Shown: positions 1 to 8,888, counted from the stretch's first letter. The stretch: DNA of 64,000 bases from JBMNFI01 sp050949225 (GCA_050949225.1 JBMNFI010000002.1:62001-126000); one strand, 5' to 3'. Numbers and translations are program-made. Notes: generated by a model from the letters alone, not told the origin.

Positions 1-1
1 A

Positions 2-82
2 AATAAGGATGCAGAAGGACACGAATTATTTGTGGACAAGTGTTGGAAATTCTATGATTTTTATGAAGCCATGGTTGATTAA
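2..82 (+). CDS. 3' end of an unidentified gene (partial)
   Basis: The window opens inside an open frame that ends with TAA at 80-82, leaving 26 visible codons (ending ..WKFYDFYEAMVD). The fragment is acidic and aromatic-rich. It is too short to assign to a family. It is followed 50 bp later by the ACT-domain gene on the same strand. Confidence 0.45.
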   Translation, partial: NKDAEGHELFVDKCWKFYDFYEAMVD

Positions 83-132
83 GGTTTTTAATAAATAAAG
101 AAAGTATGTTTTTGCCGGATGGAGGTAGGGGA

Positions 133-405
133 ATGAAAAAAATTTTTATTACAGTAGTTGGTAAAGATGTGGTCGGTATTATCTACAAAGTAACCGAGGT
201 CTTATACCATAATGATATTAATATCATGGATATTTCGCAGACTACTATGCAAGATATGTTTACCATGATTATGCTCGCCGATATTTCCGGCAGTAAAATT
301 TCTTTTGATGAATTAGTGGACAGGTTGATGGCTCTGGGAAAAAAAGAGGGTTTAGTCATTCATTGCCAACATGAGGATATTTTTAATAGTATGCATACCA
401 TTTAA
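133..405 (+). CDS. ACT domain protein (UPF0237 family)
   Basis: A 90-residue protein that is essentially one ACT domain, the small-molecule-binding fold used for allosteric control by amino acids. The N-terminus (ITVVGKDVVGIIYKVTEVL) is the typical first strand and helix of the GcvR-like UPF0237 group. The open frame begins at 106, but the ATG at 133 has GGAGG about 7 bases upstream and gives the usual family length, so it is preferred. The next gene, 24 bp downstream, is its usual partner, the UPF0210/PFL protein. The ligand is unknown; a regulatory role for the partner is inferred only from this pairing. Confidence 0.9.
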   Translation: MKKIFITVVGKDVVGIIYKVTEVLYHNDINIMDISQTTMQDMFTMIMLADISGSKISFDELVDRLMALGKKEGLVIHCQHEDIFNSMHTI

Positions 406-429
406 ATTTATCAAAAACGAGGTGTCTTA

Positions 430-1788
430 ATGATTAATTCTCATAATATTATAGAAACTATTAAAATGATTGAGCAGGAAAATCTAGATATTAGAACCAT
501 TACGATGGGAATATCTTTGCGGGATTGCTGTCATAGTGAGATTAAGATTGCCACACAAAAGGTTTATGATAAAATTACTAAATATGCGGAAAATTTGGTC
601 CCGGTAGGGAAATCCATTGAACAAAAATATGGCATTCCTATTGTTAATAAACGTATTTCAGTTACTCCTATTTCCAGCATTGCTGAAAGTTGTGATAGTT
701 CTGATTATCTGCTATTTGCTCAAGCTTTAGACGAGGCCGCGAAAACCACAGGTGTTGATTTTATTGGTGGTTACAGTGCTTTGGTACATAAAGGTTATAC
801 AAAAGGTGATCGTTTTTTAGTGAATTCTTTACCGGAAGCCTTGTCGATGACAAACTTGGTTTGTGCTAGTGTTAATATTGGTTCTACGCGAGCCGGTCTT
901 AATATGGATGCGGTGCGCGAAATGGGGCAAATAATCAAAAAAACAGCAGATTTAACGGCTGAACGTGAGGCGATTGGTGCCGCTAAATTAGTTGTTTTTT
1001 GTAATGCGGTAGAGGACAATCCCTTCATGGCAGGTGCTTTTCATGGTGTAGGCGAGGGTGAATGTGTTATCAATGTTGGCGTTTCCGGCCCGGGTGTGGT
1101 GTCTAATGCTTTAAAAAAAGTCCCTGAAGGAGATTTTTCAGTAGTAGCAGATATCATTAAAAAAACTGCTTTTAAGATTACCAGAGTAGGACAACTGGTA
1201 GCTTATGAAGCAGCAAAAAAGCTCAATGTGCCTTTTGGAATTGTAGATCTTTCCTTAGCTCCTACTCCTGCTGTCGGTGATAGTGTAGCGCATATTTTAG
1301 AAGAGATGGGTCTGGAGATGTGCGGTACACATGGAACAACGGCGGCTTTGGCACTTTTAAACGATGCTATTAAAAAGGGAGGAACGATGGCCTCTTCCCA
1401 TGTAGGGGGTCTTTCGGGGGCTTTTATCCCCGTAAGTGAGGATGCGGGAATGATTAAGGCAACAAAAAACGGGGCACTGTCGCTGGCTAAATTGGAAGCA
1501 ATGACAGCTGTTTGCTCAGTTGGTTTGGATATGGTTGTGGTTCCGGGGAAAACCTCTGCGGAAACAATTTCCGGTATTATTGCTGATGAGGCGGCAATCG
1601 GGATGGTGAATTCTAAAACAACTGCTGTGCGCATTATTCCGGCCCCCGGTAAAGACGTCGGAGATGAATTAAATTTTGGCGGCTTACTGGGTAATGGTCC
1701 AGTGATGAATGTTTCGGAATATAGCTGCGATAATTTTATCAAACGCGGCGGATGCATTCCGGCACCTTTGCAAAGCTTAAAAAATTAG
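430..1788 (+). CDS. UPF0210 / PFL family protein (DUF711)
   Basis: A 452-residue protein matching the UPF0210 (DUF711) family at its usual length. Recognisable stretches are the N-terminal DIRTITMGISLRDC and the Gly-rich central and C-terminal segments (GSTRAGLNMDAV, GVSGPGVVSNAL, VVPGKTSAETISGII). The family has been compared structurally with the pyruvate formate-lyase fold, but the molecular function is not established. The ATG at 430 follows a GAGGTG site. It is the second gene of a two-gene unit with the ACT protein, a pairing conserved in many Bacillota. The stop is followed by about 265 bp without a convincing gene. Confidence 0.9.
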   Translation: MINSHNIIETIKMIEQENLDIRTITMGISLRDCCHSEIKIATQKVYDKITKYAENLVPVGKSIEQKYGIPIVNKRISVTPISSIAESCDSSDYLLFAQALDEAAKTTGVDFIGGYSALVHKGYTKGDRFLVNSLPEALSMTNLVCASVNIGSTRAGLNMDAVREMGQIIKKTADLTAEREAIGAAKLVVFCNAVEDNPFMAGAFHGVGEGECVINVGVSGPGVVSNALKKVPEGDFSVVADIIKKTAFKITRVGQLVAYEAAKKLNVPFGIVDLSLAPTPAVGDSVAHILEEMGLEMCGTHGTTAALALLNDAIKKGGTMASSHVGGLSGAFIPVSEDAGMIKATKNGALSLAKLEAMTAVCSVGLDMVVVPGKTSAETISGIIADEAAIGMVNSKTTAVRIIPAPGKDVGDELNFGGLLGNGPVMNVSEYSCDNFIKRGGCIPAPLQSLKN

Positions 1789-1913
1789 AAAAGATTACTG
1801 GTTTATATTATCCTGTGCAAGCGGGGCTATTTACTATAAATAACAATATCTAAGTGTAATATGACTTGTTTTTGATTGGTACTTACAGTGTAGTGATCGC
1901 AGAGATATTTGAC

Positions 1914-1936
1914 AAAAAAAGAGGGAGTAGACTCCC
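1914..1936 (-). terminator. rho-independent terminator, reverse strand
   Basis: Read on the minus strand, GGGAGT-CT-ACTCCC is followed by TC and a run of seven Ts. It lies about 120 bp downstream of the phosphodiester glycosidase stop and would end that two-gene transcript. It also sits inside a 69-codon minus ORF (1827-2036), an argument against that ORF being a gene. Confidence 0.7.
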
Positions 1937-2053
1937 CCGGTTTAGAATAGTATTTTTGATGGTGCCGAGAGTGCAGTAAGAACTGATAAAAAAGAGTTTT
2001 ATTTTGTAAAAAAGTATCATCCGTCGGCATAATCATCCGGTTATATCGACGGA

Positions 2054-3130
2054 TTATTTATAAACTATCAGATTGGTAGTTAGCCTTCTTTGTTGTCCAT
2101 CAGAAGGTTTGTTTAAAACGGCTCCTTTATAGAACATCACCGAAGAGCCGCCACCATCAAGGTTGTAGGCTTCCATCACGCCTAAGCGAAGTAAGAGCAC
2201 TTGTATCTCTTCCAAGGTGATACCATTAGACCAGTTACTTTGTCGACCGTCAACCACGATAAAAAAGAGATCACCATTAGGATATTGACCAAGAACTGTG
2301 CGTGGCTGACGAGTGACAGACCAGCCTGCAGGAATCGTAAGTGGTTCCCAATCTTTAATTAAAGAGGGTACAAAGGTTACACCTTGCCAGGCTCCGGAGC
2401 TTTTAAGCTCCTTTTTTGTTTTGTATTTACCACCAACTAGTCGATTACTTTTAGTAAGGCCAATGAAAGCCAGATTCTTATCAGGGGGAGTAAATTTATT
2501 TACTAGTTTACCCTCAATCATGGTATTGCCTATTGGTGCCAGTTTTGCAACACCGTTGGTGGTCGAGGTGGCAAAACCACCGCCGTTGATAGCAAAAATA
2601 GCATCATTTCTTCGGGCGGCCTGTTCGGTGGTTTCACCATAGGGATAGGCATCAGGGTTAATGGTAAAACGTAAGGCATCAGGTGTTTTAAGCTTGATTT
2701 TTGCCATGTAGCCACGCATATCTTCTTTGTTTAATTCAAAGATCATGATAGAGGAATTTTCCCCCTCACTTTTATATACGGCTTTACCTAAACGTTTGAC
2801 GATGATGTCTTCATAGGCTTCGATAGAAAAATTTTTATGCGATTTTGCTTGGATAGCTAACTGAGAAATTTGTTCAGAAATTTGCTCATTTGCGACGATA
2901 ACAGCTTTTACGGAATTGTCAAGATTATAAGCAGCTTGGGAAAGTCGAGTGGAGCTCTTTTCTGTTTTACCTAGGGATTTTTCCACAGCTGTCTCGCTTG
3001 GTATTAAAAGTGCGGCCTCAATATCGATGGCCGGTCTTAGCAAGTTATCCAAAAAGGCAGCAAACAGAAAGCCCAGAGCAAGTGCGGCCCCGAGATAAAG
3101 AGTTTTCATAATGGTTTTCTGTGATTTCAT
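2054..3130 (-). CDS. phosphodiester glycosidase family protein (NAGPA/DUF2233 domain), membrane-anchored
   Basis: A 358-residue protein with an N-terminal membrane segment at about residues 9-30 and a C-terminal phosphodiester glycosidase domain from about residue 165. Conserved motifs are FAINGGGFAT, the FIVVDGRQSNWSNGITLEE strand-helix and the near-terminal NLDGGGSSVM signature, all typical of NAGPA-like domains. Such enzymes cleave sugar phosphodiesters or act on exopolysaccharide; the substrate here is unknown. The active domain should lie outside the membrane. The gene starts 4 bp after the upstream membrane coiled-coil gene, so the two are cotranscribed. Confidence 0.85.
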   Translation of the reverse strand: MKSQKTIMKTLYLGAALALGFLFAAFLDNLLRPAIDIEAALLIPSETAVEKSLGKTEKSSTRLSQAAYNLDNSVKAVIVANEQISEQISQLAIQAKSHKNFSIEAYEDIIVKRLGKAVYKSEGENSSIMIFELNKEDMRGYMAKIKLKTPDALRFTINPDAYPYGETTEQAARRNDAIFAINGGGFATSTTNGVAKLAPIGNTMIEGKLVNKFTPPDKNLAFIGLTKSNRLVGGKYKTKKELKSSGAWQGVTFVPSLIKDWEPLTIPAGWSVTRQPRTVLGQYPNGDLFFIVVDGRQSNWSNGITLEEIQVLLLRLGVMEAYNLDGGGSSVMFYKGAVLNKPSDGQQRRLTTNLIVYK

Positions 3131-3134
3131 CTTT

Positions 3135-3608
3135 TTAGTAAATACCTTTAGATTCTTTTAATAGTTCAATAGTCTTTTTAAGATCTGTTAATTGGTTATC
3201 GAGTGCCTTTATTTCTTTTTCCATGGATTTTTTTGTGGCGGAACTACTGCTGTCAAAATTAGCCCCCGCATCCTCTAAAACGGGAGTGATGGCAGTTATT
3301 TCTTTTTCAATGGAGTCTAGCCGTTTATTGATATCATCAAGAGCCTCTTGATTACTTTGTGCGATGGTTGTTAACTGTTGATTGACAAAAGCCTTGTCCT
3401 GAGAAAATTTGATAAATAGACCCATGCATGAGGCAGCAAAAGCGATGATTAAGATTAACCAGCTGAGATGTTTTGTCAAAGAGGATGGTTTTTTTTCTGT
3501 CCTTTTCTCAGCGGGTTCAAGAGCTTTCTCATCTCGCTTGGAGATTGTTGCAGAATTTGTGTTTTTTTTGCAAGAAGAAGCTGGATCCTCAGACTGGTAA
3601 TGTGTCAT
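3135..3608 (-). CDS. single-pass membrane protein with coiled coil, unknown function
   Basis: A 157-residue protein with a charged Lys/Glu-rich cytoplasmic N-terminus, one membrane helix (LSWLILIIAFAASCMGLFI) and an external part made of heptad-like helices (INKRLDSIEKEI, IKALDNQLTDLKKTIELL). The ATG at 3608 has GGAGGTGAGG just upstream and is preferred over a TTG at 3623. It lies 4 bp ahead of the phosphodiester glycosidase gene, which suggests the two proteins work together at the cell surface, perhaps as scaffold and enzyme. No family was recognised. Confidence 0.7.
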   Translation of the reverse strand: MTHYQSEDPASSCKKNTNSATISKRDEKALEPAEKRTEKKPSSLTKHLSWLILIIAFAASCMGLFIKFSQDKAFVNQQLTTIAQSNQEALDDINKRLDSIEKEITAITPVLEDAGANFDSSSSATKKSMEKEIKALDNQLTDLKKTIELLKESKGIY

Positions 3609-3682
3609 AGCCTCACCTCCCAATATTTTTCAAGCAGAGATTTTTAGAATTAATAAGTTTAACATAAAGGTAAAAAATAAAG

Positions 3683-3710
3683 GTAAAAACACCCGGTTAG
3701 GTGTTTTTAC
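3683..3710 (-). terminator. terminator of murA, overlapping its stop codon
   Basis: GTAAAAACACC-CGGTTA-GGTGTTTTTAC forms an 11-bp stem with a 6-base loop. On the minus strand it begins at the murA stop codon (3707-3709) and ends in a T-rich arm. Confidence 0.65.
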
Positions 3711-4957
3711 GTGAGAAACTTTATTTTGGCACCAAGTGTCGAAAACTTAGCACATATGTCATCATAGCCGCGTTCAATATGATATGTTTCATTAATAGAT
3801 GTGGTGTTTTCAGCCGTTAAGCCGGCGATAATTAAGGCCGCTCCGGCTCGCAAATCAGTGGCCGAAACGGGATTTCCTTTAAGGCGGCTAACCCCGTTGA
3901 TAATGGCGGTATGATCTTTGACCGTGATGTCGGCACCCATTTTTTTCAATTCATCAACATGCATAAAACGATTTTCAAAGACTGTCTCCCGTACCGAGCT
4001 CGAGCCTTTAGCCTTAGTTAAAAGTGCCATAAACTGAGCCTGCATATCCGTAGGAAAGCCTGGATAAGGCAGGGTTTTTATGTCAAGCGGTTTAATTTCG
4101 GGAGACTTTTGGATTATTAAATGATCATCATATTCTTTGATTAAAGCGCCGGTTTCTTCCAGTTTGGCAGTAATTGATTTTAAGTGTTCAGGTATGATGT
4201 TTTTTATGATAACCTGTTCACCGATAGCTGCCGCTGCGACCATAAAAGTGCCGGCTTCGATGCGATCCGGAATTACGGTATGTTGGATCGGCCGGAGGGA
4301 TTTTACCCCCTTGATCCGAATGACATTGGTCCCGGCCCCTTTTATTTTAGCACCCATTGCTGATAAGAAATTGGATAAGTCCACAATTTCCGGCTCGGCA
4401 GCAGCATTTTCAATAATAGTGGTCCCCTCTGCTAAAGAGGCGGCCATCATCAAGTTTTCTGTAGCTCCTACACTGGGGAAATCCAGATAGATACGATTTC
4501 CCTGCAACTGCGGACAATTGGCGGTAATATAGTTGTGACCAATGGAAACCTCTACTCCCATAGCTTCAAACCCTTTTAAGTGAAGGTCGATCGGTCTGGA
4601 GCCGATATTACAGCCACCGGGCAAAAACATTTTTACCTGCCCTTTTTTAGCCAGAAGCGGTCCCATGATCAAAAAAGAGGCTCTCATTTTTCTGACCAGC
4701 TCGCCGGGAGCTTCTTTACCATTAACGCCAGTAGTATCTATTTGTAGTTGCTTGTTTTTCAAAGAAGTTTTTGCCCCTAATGAATCCAAAACCCGGCACA
4801 TGATCTTGACGTCTGAAAGAAGAGGGGCATCATCGATAAAACAGGTGCCATCAGCCAGCAAAGAGGCCGCCATAAGAGGCAGAACAGCATTTTTAGCACC
4901 ACTTATGGTAACCTCTCCGCGAAGAGGGAATCCGCCTTCAATGATTATTTTTCTCAA
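3707..4957 (-). CDS. murA: UDP-N-acetylglucosamine 1-carboxyvinyltransferase
   Basis: MurA transfers enolpyruvate from phosphoenolpyruvate to UDP-GlcNAc, the first committed step of peptidoglycan synthesis in the cytoplasm. The 416-residue length is standard. The N-terminus carries the signature SGAKNAVLPLMAA, and the loop FLPGGCNIGSRPID contains the catalytic, fosfomycin-reactive cysteine (Cys116). The start codon appears to be TTG, 7 bases after AGGAGG. Upstream on the same strand is ywmB, and spoIID and spoIIQ follow in the order known from Bacillus, where one murA copy sits in this sporulation neighbourhood. Confidence 0.97.
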   Translation of the reverse strand: MRKIIIEGGFPLRGEVTISGAKNAVLPLMAASLLADGTCFIDDAPLLSDVKIMCRVLDSLGAKTSLKNKQLQIDTTGVNGKEAPGELVRKMRASFLIMGPLLAKKGQVKMFLPGGCNIGSRPIDLHLKGFEAMGVEVSIGHNYITANCPQLQGNRIYLDFPSVGATENLMMAASLAEGTTIIENAAAEPEIVDLSNFLSAMGAKIKGAGTNVIRIKGVKSLRPIQHTVIPDRIEAGTFMVAAAAIGEQVIIKNIIPEHLKSITAKLEETGALIKEYDDHLIIQKSPEIKPLDIKTLPYPGFPTDMQAQFMALLTKAKGSSSVRETVFENRFMHVDELKKMGADITVKDHTAIINGVSRLKGNPVSATDLRAGAALIIAGLTAENTTSINETYHIERGYDDICAKFSTLGAKIKFLT

Positions 4958-5035
4958 ATCTATTCCTCCTACTAAAAAGCCATGATATGTGACCTAGTTA
5001 AATTCCACAAACGGATAGCTTTTTCCTGCTTTTAT

Positions 5036-5767
5036 CTAATAATCACTAAAAACAAGTGGTATTCCTAAATAAACGTAGGTCAGATTCTGTTCTTTATTGT
5101 AGTCGCTGATTATCTGTAAATTAACCTGGTGTTCCTGATAACTGACTGCTGGAGCCAGGCCCTCGGCATAACCGCTGTAACAGATATAATTTTCAGAATT
5201 TACAACAGTTGTTTTTTGAGCACCGGCAGCTTTCATGGCTTGAGAAAAAAGTTTTTCTAATTTATCTAAGCGGTATTTACCTTCCAAAGTCCCCATGATC
5301 AGATAAGTGTAGTCAGCATTTTCACCCAATTGTTGTTGCATGTCATAACGCAATCCGGGAAAGGCCGAAATTTGTCCTGAGGTTTCGATATTGATAATTA
5401 AATAAGTTTGCCCCGGCAAAGATTGGCAAATAATTTCATATTGGGCTTGTTGTTTCGTGCCTGTTAGACTGGCCTGGCACCAGGAATCGCTATAATCCTG
5501 GCGTTGATTTATAATTTCCAGATCCAAATTTTTAGCTATTTTTTCTGTTTTTTTTGTAAGTTCCGGAAGAGTTAAATATTTTTCCTCGCTTAAAGTCCAA
5601 CCGGCAAGATGCATCATTTTATCTTGTGCCTGAATAATATTAAAGGCCTCTAAGAGGGGCTCTTGTTGTGCCTGATTAGCCGTAAAGCTACATGCGCTTA
5701 AAAGAAGAGCCGATAACAACAATCCGGCGCAGAGAATAATTAAAGGTTTTCGGGTCAAACTGGACAT
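5036..5767 (-). CDS. ywmB: YwmB family lipoprotein (TATA-box-binding-like fold)
   Basis: A 243-residue protein with a signal peptide ending in a lipobox (LLLSACSF), so probably a lipid-anchored surface protein. The body shows the YwmB pattern: an N-terminal Trp/Glu-rich segment (HLAGWTLSEEKYLTLPEL) and two long alpha/beta halves. In B. subtilis ywmB lies next to murAA and spoIID, as here; its function is not established. The ATG at 5767 follows AAAAGGAG and is preferred over the TTG one codon earlier. Confidence 0.75.
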   Translation of the reverse strand: MSSLTRKPLIILCAGLLLSALLLSACSFTANQAQQEPLLEAFNIIQAQDKMMHLAGWTLSEEKYLTLPELTKKTEKIAKNLDLEIINQRQDYSDSWCQASLTGTKQQAQYEIICQSLPGQTYLIINIETSGQISAFPGLRYDMQQQLGENADYTYLIMGTLEGKYRLDKLEKLFSQAMKAAGAQKTTVVNSENYICYSGYAEGLAPAVSYQEHQVNLQIISDYNKEQNLTYVYLGIPLVFSDY

Positions 5768-5871
5768 CAAATAATCTCCTTTTTTAGTTTATTTTGCGCA
5801 AGCTATTTGGGAATATGCAAGTAATAAAAAAATTCACCACCCATAAAATGACAAAGGGGGTGTTTTCTTAG

Positions 5872-6816
5872 ATGAAAATTTTGAAAAAAATATTAATATA
5901 TATTGCATTAATGATAATCCTGTTGGCGGTGTTGCCACTAATCATTGTATGGGGAAGTGATGCTAAGAAAGAAAGTAGCGATGTGGTCCCGGTGATCTCT
6001 GTTCTAAATCAACAAGGCAAGCAGGAGGAGATTTCCTTGGAGGAATATGTCGTGGGGGTTGTTTCGGCGGAGATGCCCGCAAATTTTCAATTAGAGGCTC
6101 TTAAGGCGCAAGCTATTGCTGCACGTACCTTTATCTATCGCAATAGTCCCTCGCCCTTGGGTGAGGGAGGCAGGCATGGGGCAATTTCTGTTTGTTCCGA
6201 TTTCAAACATTGTCAGGCCTATCTAGATATCGAAGGCAGAAGGGAAAAGTGGCAAGAGCGAACGGAAAAATATGAAAAAAAAGTGCGTCAGGCTGTGCAA
6301 GAAACGCAAGGGCAAATAATCACAGTTGATGATAAGGCCGTGAGTACACCCTATTTTGCAATTTGTGGCGGGCATACGGCAGACTCCTCTACTGTATGGA
6401 AAGGGGAGGAGAAAACATGGCTAAAGGGTGTGACTTGTAAATGGTGTAAAGATGCCGCCAAATATCAAAGTCAAGTTGTTTTTACTCTTAAGGAGGCCGC
6501 TGAAAGGCTTAAAGTTTCTGAACAGGATTTGAAAAAAATGAAGATAGAGAAAAAAAATCCGGAAGGACGAATAGCAACGGTTAAAGCCGGTGACAAACAA
6601 CTTTCGGGAACGGAAATACGTAGTAAATTAGCCCTTAATTCTGCTAATTTCTCTTGGAAGATTAAGGGCGATAAAATTGTTTTTTCCGTTCGCGGCTATG
6701 GTCATGGTGTAGGATTGTGCCAGTATGGAGCGGCCGGATTGGCAAAGCAAGGTTACACAGCAGAAAAGATTCTTGCTTACTATTATCAGGGGGTTAAAAT
6801 TAAAAAAGTGTATTAA
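5872..6816 (+). CDS. spoIID: stage II sporulation protein D (septal peptidoglycan lytic transglycosylase)
   Basis: SpoIID is the mother-cell lytic transglycosylase that thins septal peptidoglycan during engulfment, in a complex with SpoIIM and SpoIIP. The 314-residue protein has one N-terminal membrane helix (about residues 6-27), the catalytic motif VVSAEMPANF with Glu67, the CxxxxHCQAY region and the C-terminal GYGHGVGLCQYGAAGLA signature. Residues 93-101 (PSPLGEGGR) are encoded by a GC-rich inverted repeat and look like a small insertion. A sigma-E-like -10 (CATAAAAT, 5842-5849) lies upstream, but no good -35 was found. It is convergent with spoIIQ. Confidence 0.95.
   Translation: MKILKKILIYIALMIILLAVLPLIIVWGSDAKKESSDVVPVISVLNQQGKQEEISLEEYVVGVVSAEMPANFQLEALKAQAIAARTFIYRNSPSPLGEGGRHGAISVCSDFKHCQAYLDIEGRREKWQERTEKYEKKVRQAVQETQGQIITVDDKAVSTPYFAICGGHTADSSTVWKGEEKTWLKGVTCKWCKDAAKYQSQVVFTLKEAAERLKVSEQDLKKMKIEKKNPEGRIATVKAGDKQLSGTEIRSKLALNSANFSWKIKGDKIVFSVRGYGHGVGLCQYGAAGLAKQGYTAEKILAYYYQGVKIKKVY
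6147..6168 (+). repeat. GC-rich palindrome inserted within the spoIID coding sequence
   Basis: TCCCTCGCC and GGTGAGGGA form an inverted repeat around CTTG. It encodes PSPLGEGG, the peptide produced when small palindromic repeats of this type are translated in frame. It lies in the loop between the catalytic helix and the CxxxxHC motif of SpoIID, where an insertion should be tolerated. Confidence 0.5.
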
Positions 6817-6817
6817 T

Positions 6818-6851
6818 AATTTCAGCGCAGTCGGCCAACTGCGCTGAAATT
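6818..6851. terminator. bidirectional terminator between spoIID and spoIIQ
   Basis: A perfect 14-bp stem (AATTTCAGCGCAGT / ACTGCGCTGAAATT) with a 6-base loop, flanked by AT-rich sequence on both sides, between two convergent genes. Confidence 0.75.
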
Positions 6852-7509
6852 AATTTATATAATCGAGGGGATTTTGTGGACCATTCGGTGTATTAATTTC
6901 TAAATGGATATGTGATTCCTGTAATTTTTCCGCAGGGGGGCTGTCGGTAACCTTGCCGATTGTTTCACCGGCGATTACAGACTGTCCTTCTTTGATAGAA
7001 AAAGCTTTAACCCCGCAGTAAATGCTGGTTACTTCTTGAGCATGAATGATCTCAATGCAGTCTCCCCACAGGGCATCCGTATAAATTTTATCGATTTTGC
7101 CATCGGCTACGGCAAAGACCAGTTCGTCTATGCCTAAAGACATGTCGGCACCTTTATGGAAACGATAGTCTTCAAAGGTTGGATCAAATTGGTAACCATA
7201 GGTTCTGCTCCATTCGGCATTTGCCGGAGGCAGCCACGTGGTGACTTTATTTGCTGCCGGTTCTGCCTTTTCTGTCGCATCTGCAGTAATTGATTGCTGA
7301 TTTAAGGAGCTACTGTTTGTTGATTTTTCTATGGATTCCGGCGCTTCTGATTCGCTGATAAGCGGCGGATTTTGTGGGGGAGCCTCTGTATTATCAGATT
7401 TCGGGAGAGTGATATTCCAGATAATCAAAACGATGACGAGTGCCACAAGGATTACTCCGGAACGGCGAAAAAATTTTTTATTTAATAGTTCTTTCATCGG
7501 TTCTTTCAT
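6850..7509 (-). CDS. spoIIQ: M23 family metallopeptidase, SpoIIQ-like
   Basis: A 219-residue protein with one N-terminal membrane helix (about residues 17-33), a Ser/Glu/Pro-rich linker and a C-terminal LytM/M23 domain. The zinc ligands are intact: HKGAD (His118, Asp122) and HIHLE (His200, His202), as in clostridial SpoIIQ and unlike B. subtilis SpoIIQ. In sporulation SpoIIQ is made in the forespore and forms the channel with SpoIIIAH. The assignment rests on architecture plus position beside spoIID. The ATG at 7509 has GAGAGGAGG upstream. A general cell-wall endopeptidase is the alternative. Confidence 0.8.
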   Translation of the reverse strand: MKEPMKELLNKKFFRRSGVILVALVIVLIIWNITLPKSDNTEAPPQNPPLISESEAPESIEKSTNSSSLNQQSITADATEKAEPAANKVTTWLPPANAEWSRTYGYQFDPTFEDYRFHKGADMSLGIDELVFAVADGKIDKIYTDALWGDCIEIIHAQEVTSIYCGVKAFSIKEGQSVIAGETIGKVTDSPPAEKLQESHIHLEINTPNGPQNPLDYIN

Positions 7510-7633
7510 TAAAAAACCTCCTCTCAAAGGATATTATTACCAAAAAACATTTTTATATACGAAAATTTTATGAATCCTTTAGAAAGGTTTCTGCTACAGC
7601 TAAGGAGAAATATAAAACTAAGGGAGTATAAAC

Positions 7634-8266
7634 ATGGAATTTTTAGTAATTGCTTGCGCTATGTTGCAAAAAGAGCTGGAGCGGGTGCGGGATAAAGCTG
7701 CTTTTATGACAAAGAACAGTTATGATTTAGTTTACTGGTCTGCGCAGCTGCATAATCATCCGCAAAAAATGCGTCAAGCGGTTAAAAAACTTTTATCCTC
7801 AGCCCAAAATTATGATGCCGTCTTATTGGTGCCGGGTTCTTGCGGGCGGGCCTTAAACGGATTGCAGTGTCCGCTAAAACTGGTGTTACCAAAAGCTGAT
7901 GATTGTATCAGCTTGCTTTTACCTGATGGGCGGAAAGAAAAGGGTGTTTTTTACCTGACGCCGGCTTGGCTGCAGGGGGAGTCCAGTTTTTTTGCGCAAT
8001 ATGAAAAGATGGCGAATAAAAAGGGCTCTGAGACTGCGCATTACTATTTGCGTAAAATGTTGAATGAATATAAAGCCCTTTGTTTTTTGTCACAGACGGT
8101 TGATGAGGTTGAAAAATATCAAGAGCCTTTACAGAAGCTCAATCGGCTTTTTAAGCTGCCTTTGACCATTACTGAGGCATCAACTAAGCTGATAGAAGAT
8201 TTGTTTTGGGGAAAATGGGGGCAGGATTTTGTGATTATCAAACCGGGGGAGGAAATTCCCTTTTAG
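7634..8266 (+). CDS. DUF1638 domain-containing protein
   Basis: A 210-residue protein. The pattern GSCGRALNGLQ...LVLPKADDCISLLLPD, in which a Cys-Gly pair is followed by an Asp-Cys-Ile block, resembles DUF1638. That family is often found near corrinoid-dependent methyltransferase genes, but none is visible here, so no function is proposed. The ATG follows AAGGGAG. It is 40 bp ahead of luxS on the same strand and may be cotranscribed with it. Confidence 0.6.
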   Translation: MEFLVIACAMLQKELERVRDKAAFMTKNSYDLVYWSAQLHNHPQKMRQAVKKLLSSAQNYDAVLLVPGSCGRALNGLQCPLKLVLPKADDCISLLLPDGRKEKGVFYLTPAWLQGESSFFAQYEKMANKKGSETAHYYLRKMLNEYKALCFLSQTVDEVEKYQEPLQKLNRLFKLPLTITEASTKLIEDLFWGKWGQDFVIIKPGEEIPF

Positions 8267-8306
8267 ATAAAAATACTTTCAGACAGAAAATAGAGGAGGC
8301 TTTTTG

Positions 8307-8774
8307 ATGGTTGAAATGCCGAGAATTGCTAGTTTTAGTGTTGATCATAATTTGTTGCAGCCGGGACTTTATCTTAGCCGTCATGACAGAGATGTGATGA
8401 CCTATGATTTACGCATGAAAAAACCCAATGTTGATCGGGTTATGAGTACGGGTTCTGTTCATACTTTGGAGCATATTGTGGCAACTTATTTGCGGGCATA
8501 TGATACGCGGCAGCAAATAATTTATTTTGGACCGATGGGCTGTCGTACCGGTTTTTATTTGTTGGTTTTTGCTGATTTATCGGCAGAAAAGGTTAGAGAG
8601 AGCCTGCTTGCGGCTTTTATTTATGCTGCGGAATTTTCCGGTGCCGTTCCAGGGGCCTCTGCGGCTGAGTGTGGTAATTTTACTGATATGGATCTTGATG
8701 CAGCGCGTTTTGATGCTGCAAATTATGTGAAAGTTTTGCAAGGTTTGACAGGTGAACGGTGGTTTAAATATTGA
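8307..8774 (+). CDS. luxS: S-ribosylhomocysteine lyase
   Basis: LuxS cleaves S-ribosylhomocysteine to homocysteine and DPD, the precursor of autoinducer-2, in the activated methyl cycle. The 155-residue length is typical. The metal-binding HTLEH motif (His52, His56), the GPMGCRTGFY motif and the third ligand Cys122 in AAECGNF are all present, so the enzyme should be active. The ATG at 8307 is preceded by GAGGAGG at 8293-8299. No pfs/mtnN gene is seen in the window. Confidence 0.97.
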   Translation: MVEMPRIASFSVDHNLLQPGLYLSRHDRDVMTYDLRMKKPNVDRVMSTGSVHTLEHIVATYLRAYDTRQQIIYFGPMGCRTGFYLLVFADLSAEKVRESLLAAFIYAAEFSGAVPGASAAECGNFTDMDLDAARFDAANYVKVLQGLTGERWFKY

Positions 8775-8811
8775 TTATCGAAAATGTGGAATGCTTTAAT
8801 GCATTAATGCA

Positions 8812-8840
8812 TTGAGGAAAGAGATGGTACATGATATAAT
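8812..8840 (+). promoter_or_regulatory. sigma-A-type promoter of the aminotransferase-ior operon
   Basis: TTGAGG (8812-8817), a 17-base spacer and a perfect TATAAT (8835-8840) lie 48 bp before the aminotransferase start. No terminator was seen between the genes that follow, up to the ADP-forming synthetase. Confidence 0.65.
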
Positions 8841-8888
8841 AATTTGTAGAAATTCTTTAGCTAAAAAGAATTAAGAGGAGGATGGAAG

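Noticed and set aside
1827..2036. 69-codon minus-strand ORF after the phosphodiester glycosidase gene
   Set aside because: No ribosome site, no recognisable family and it spans a rho-independent terminator.
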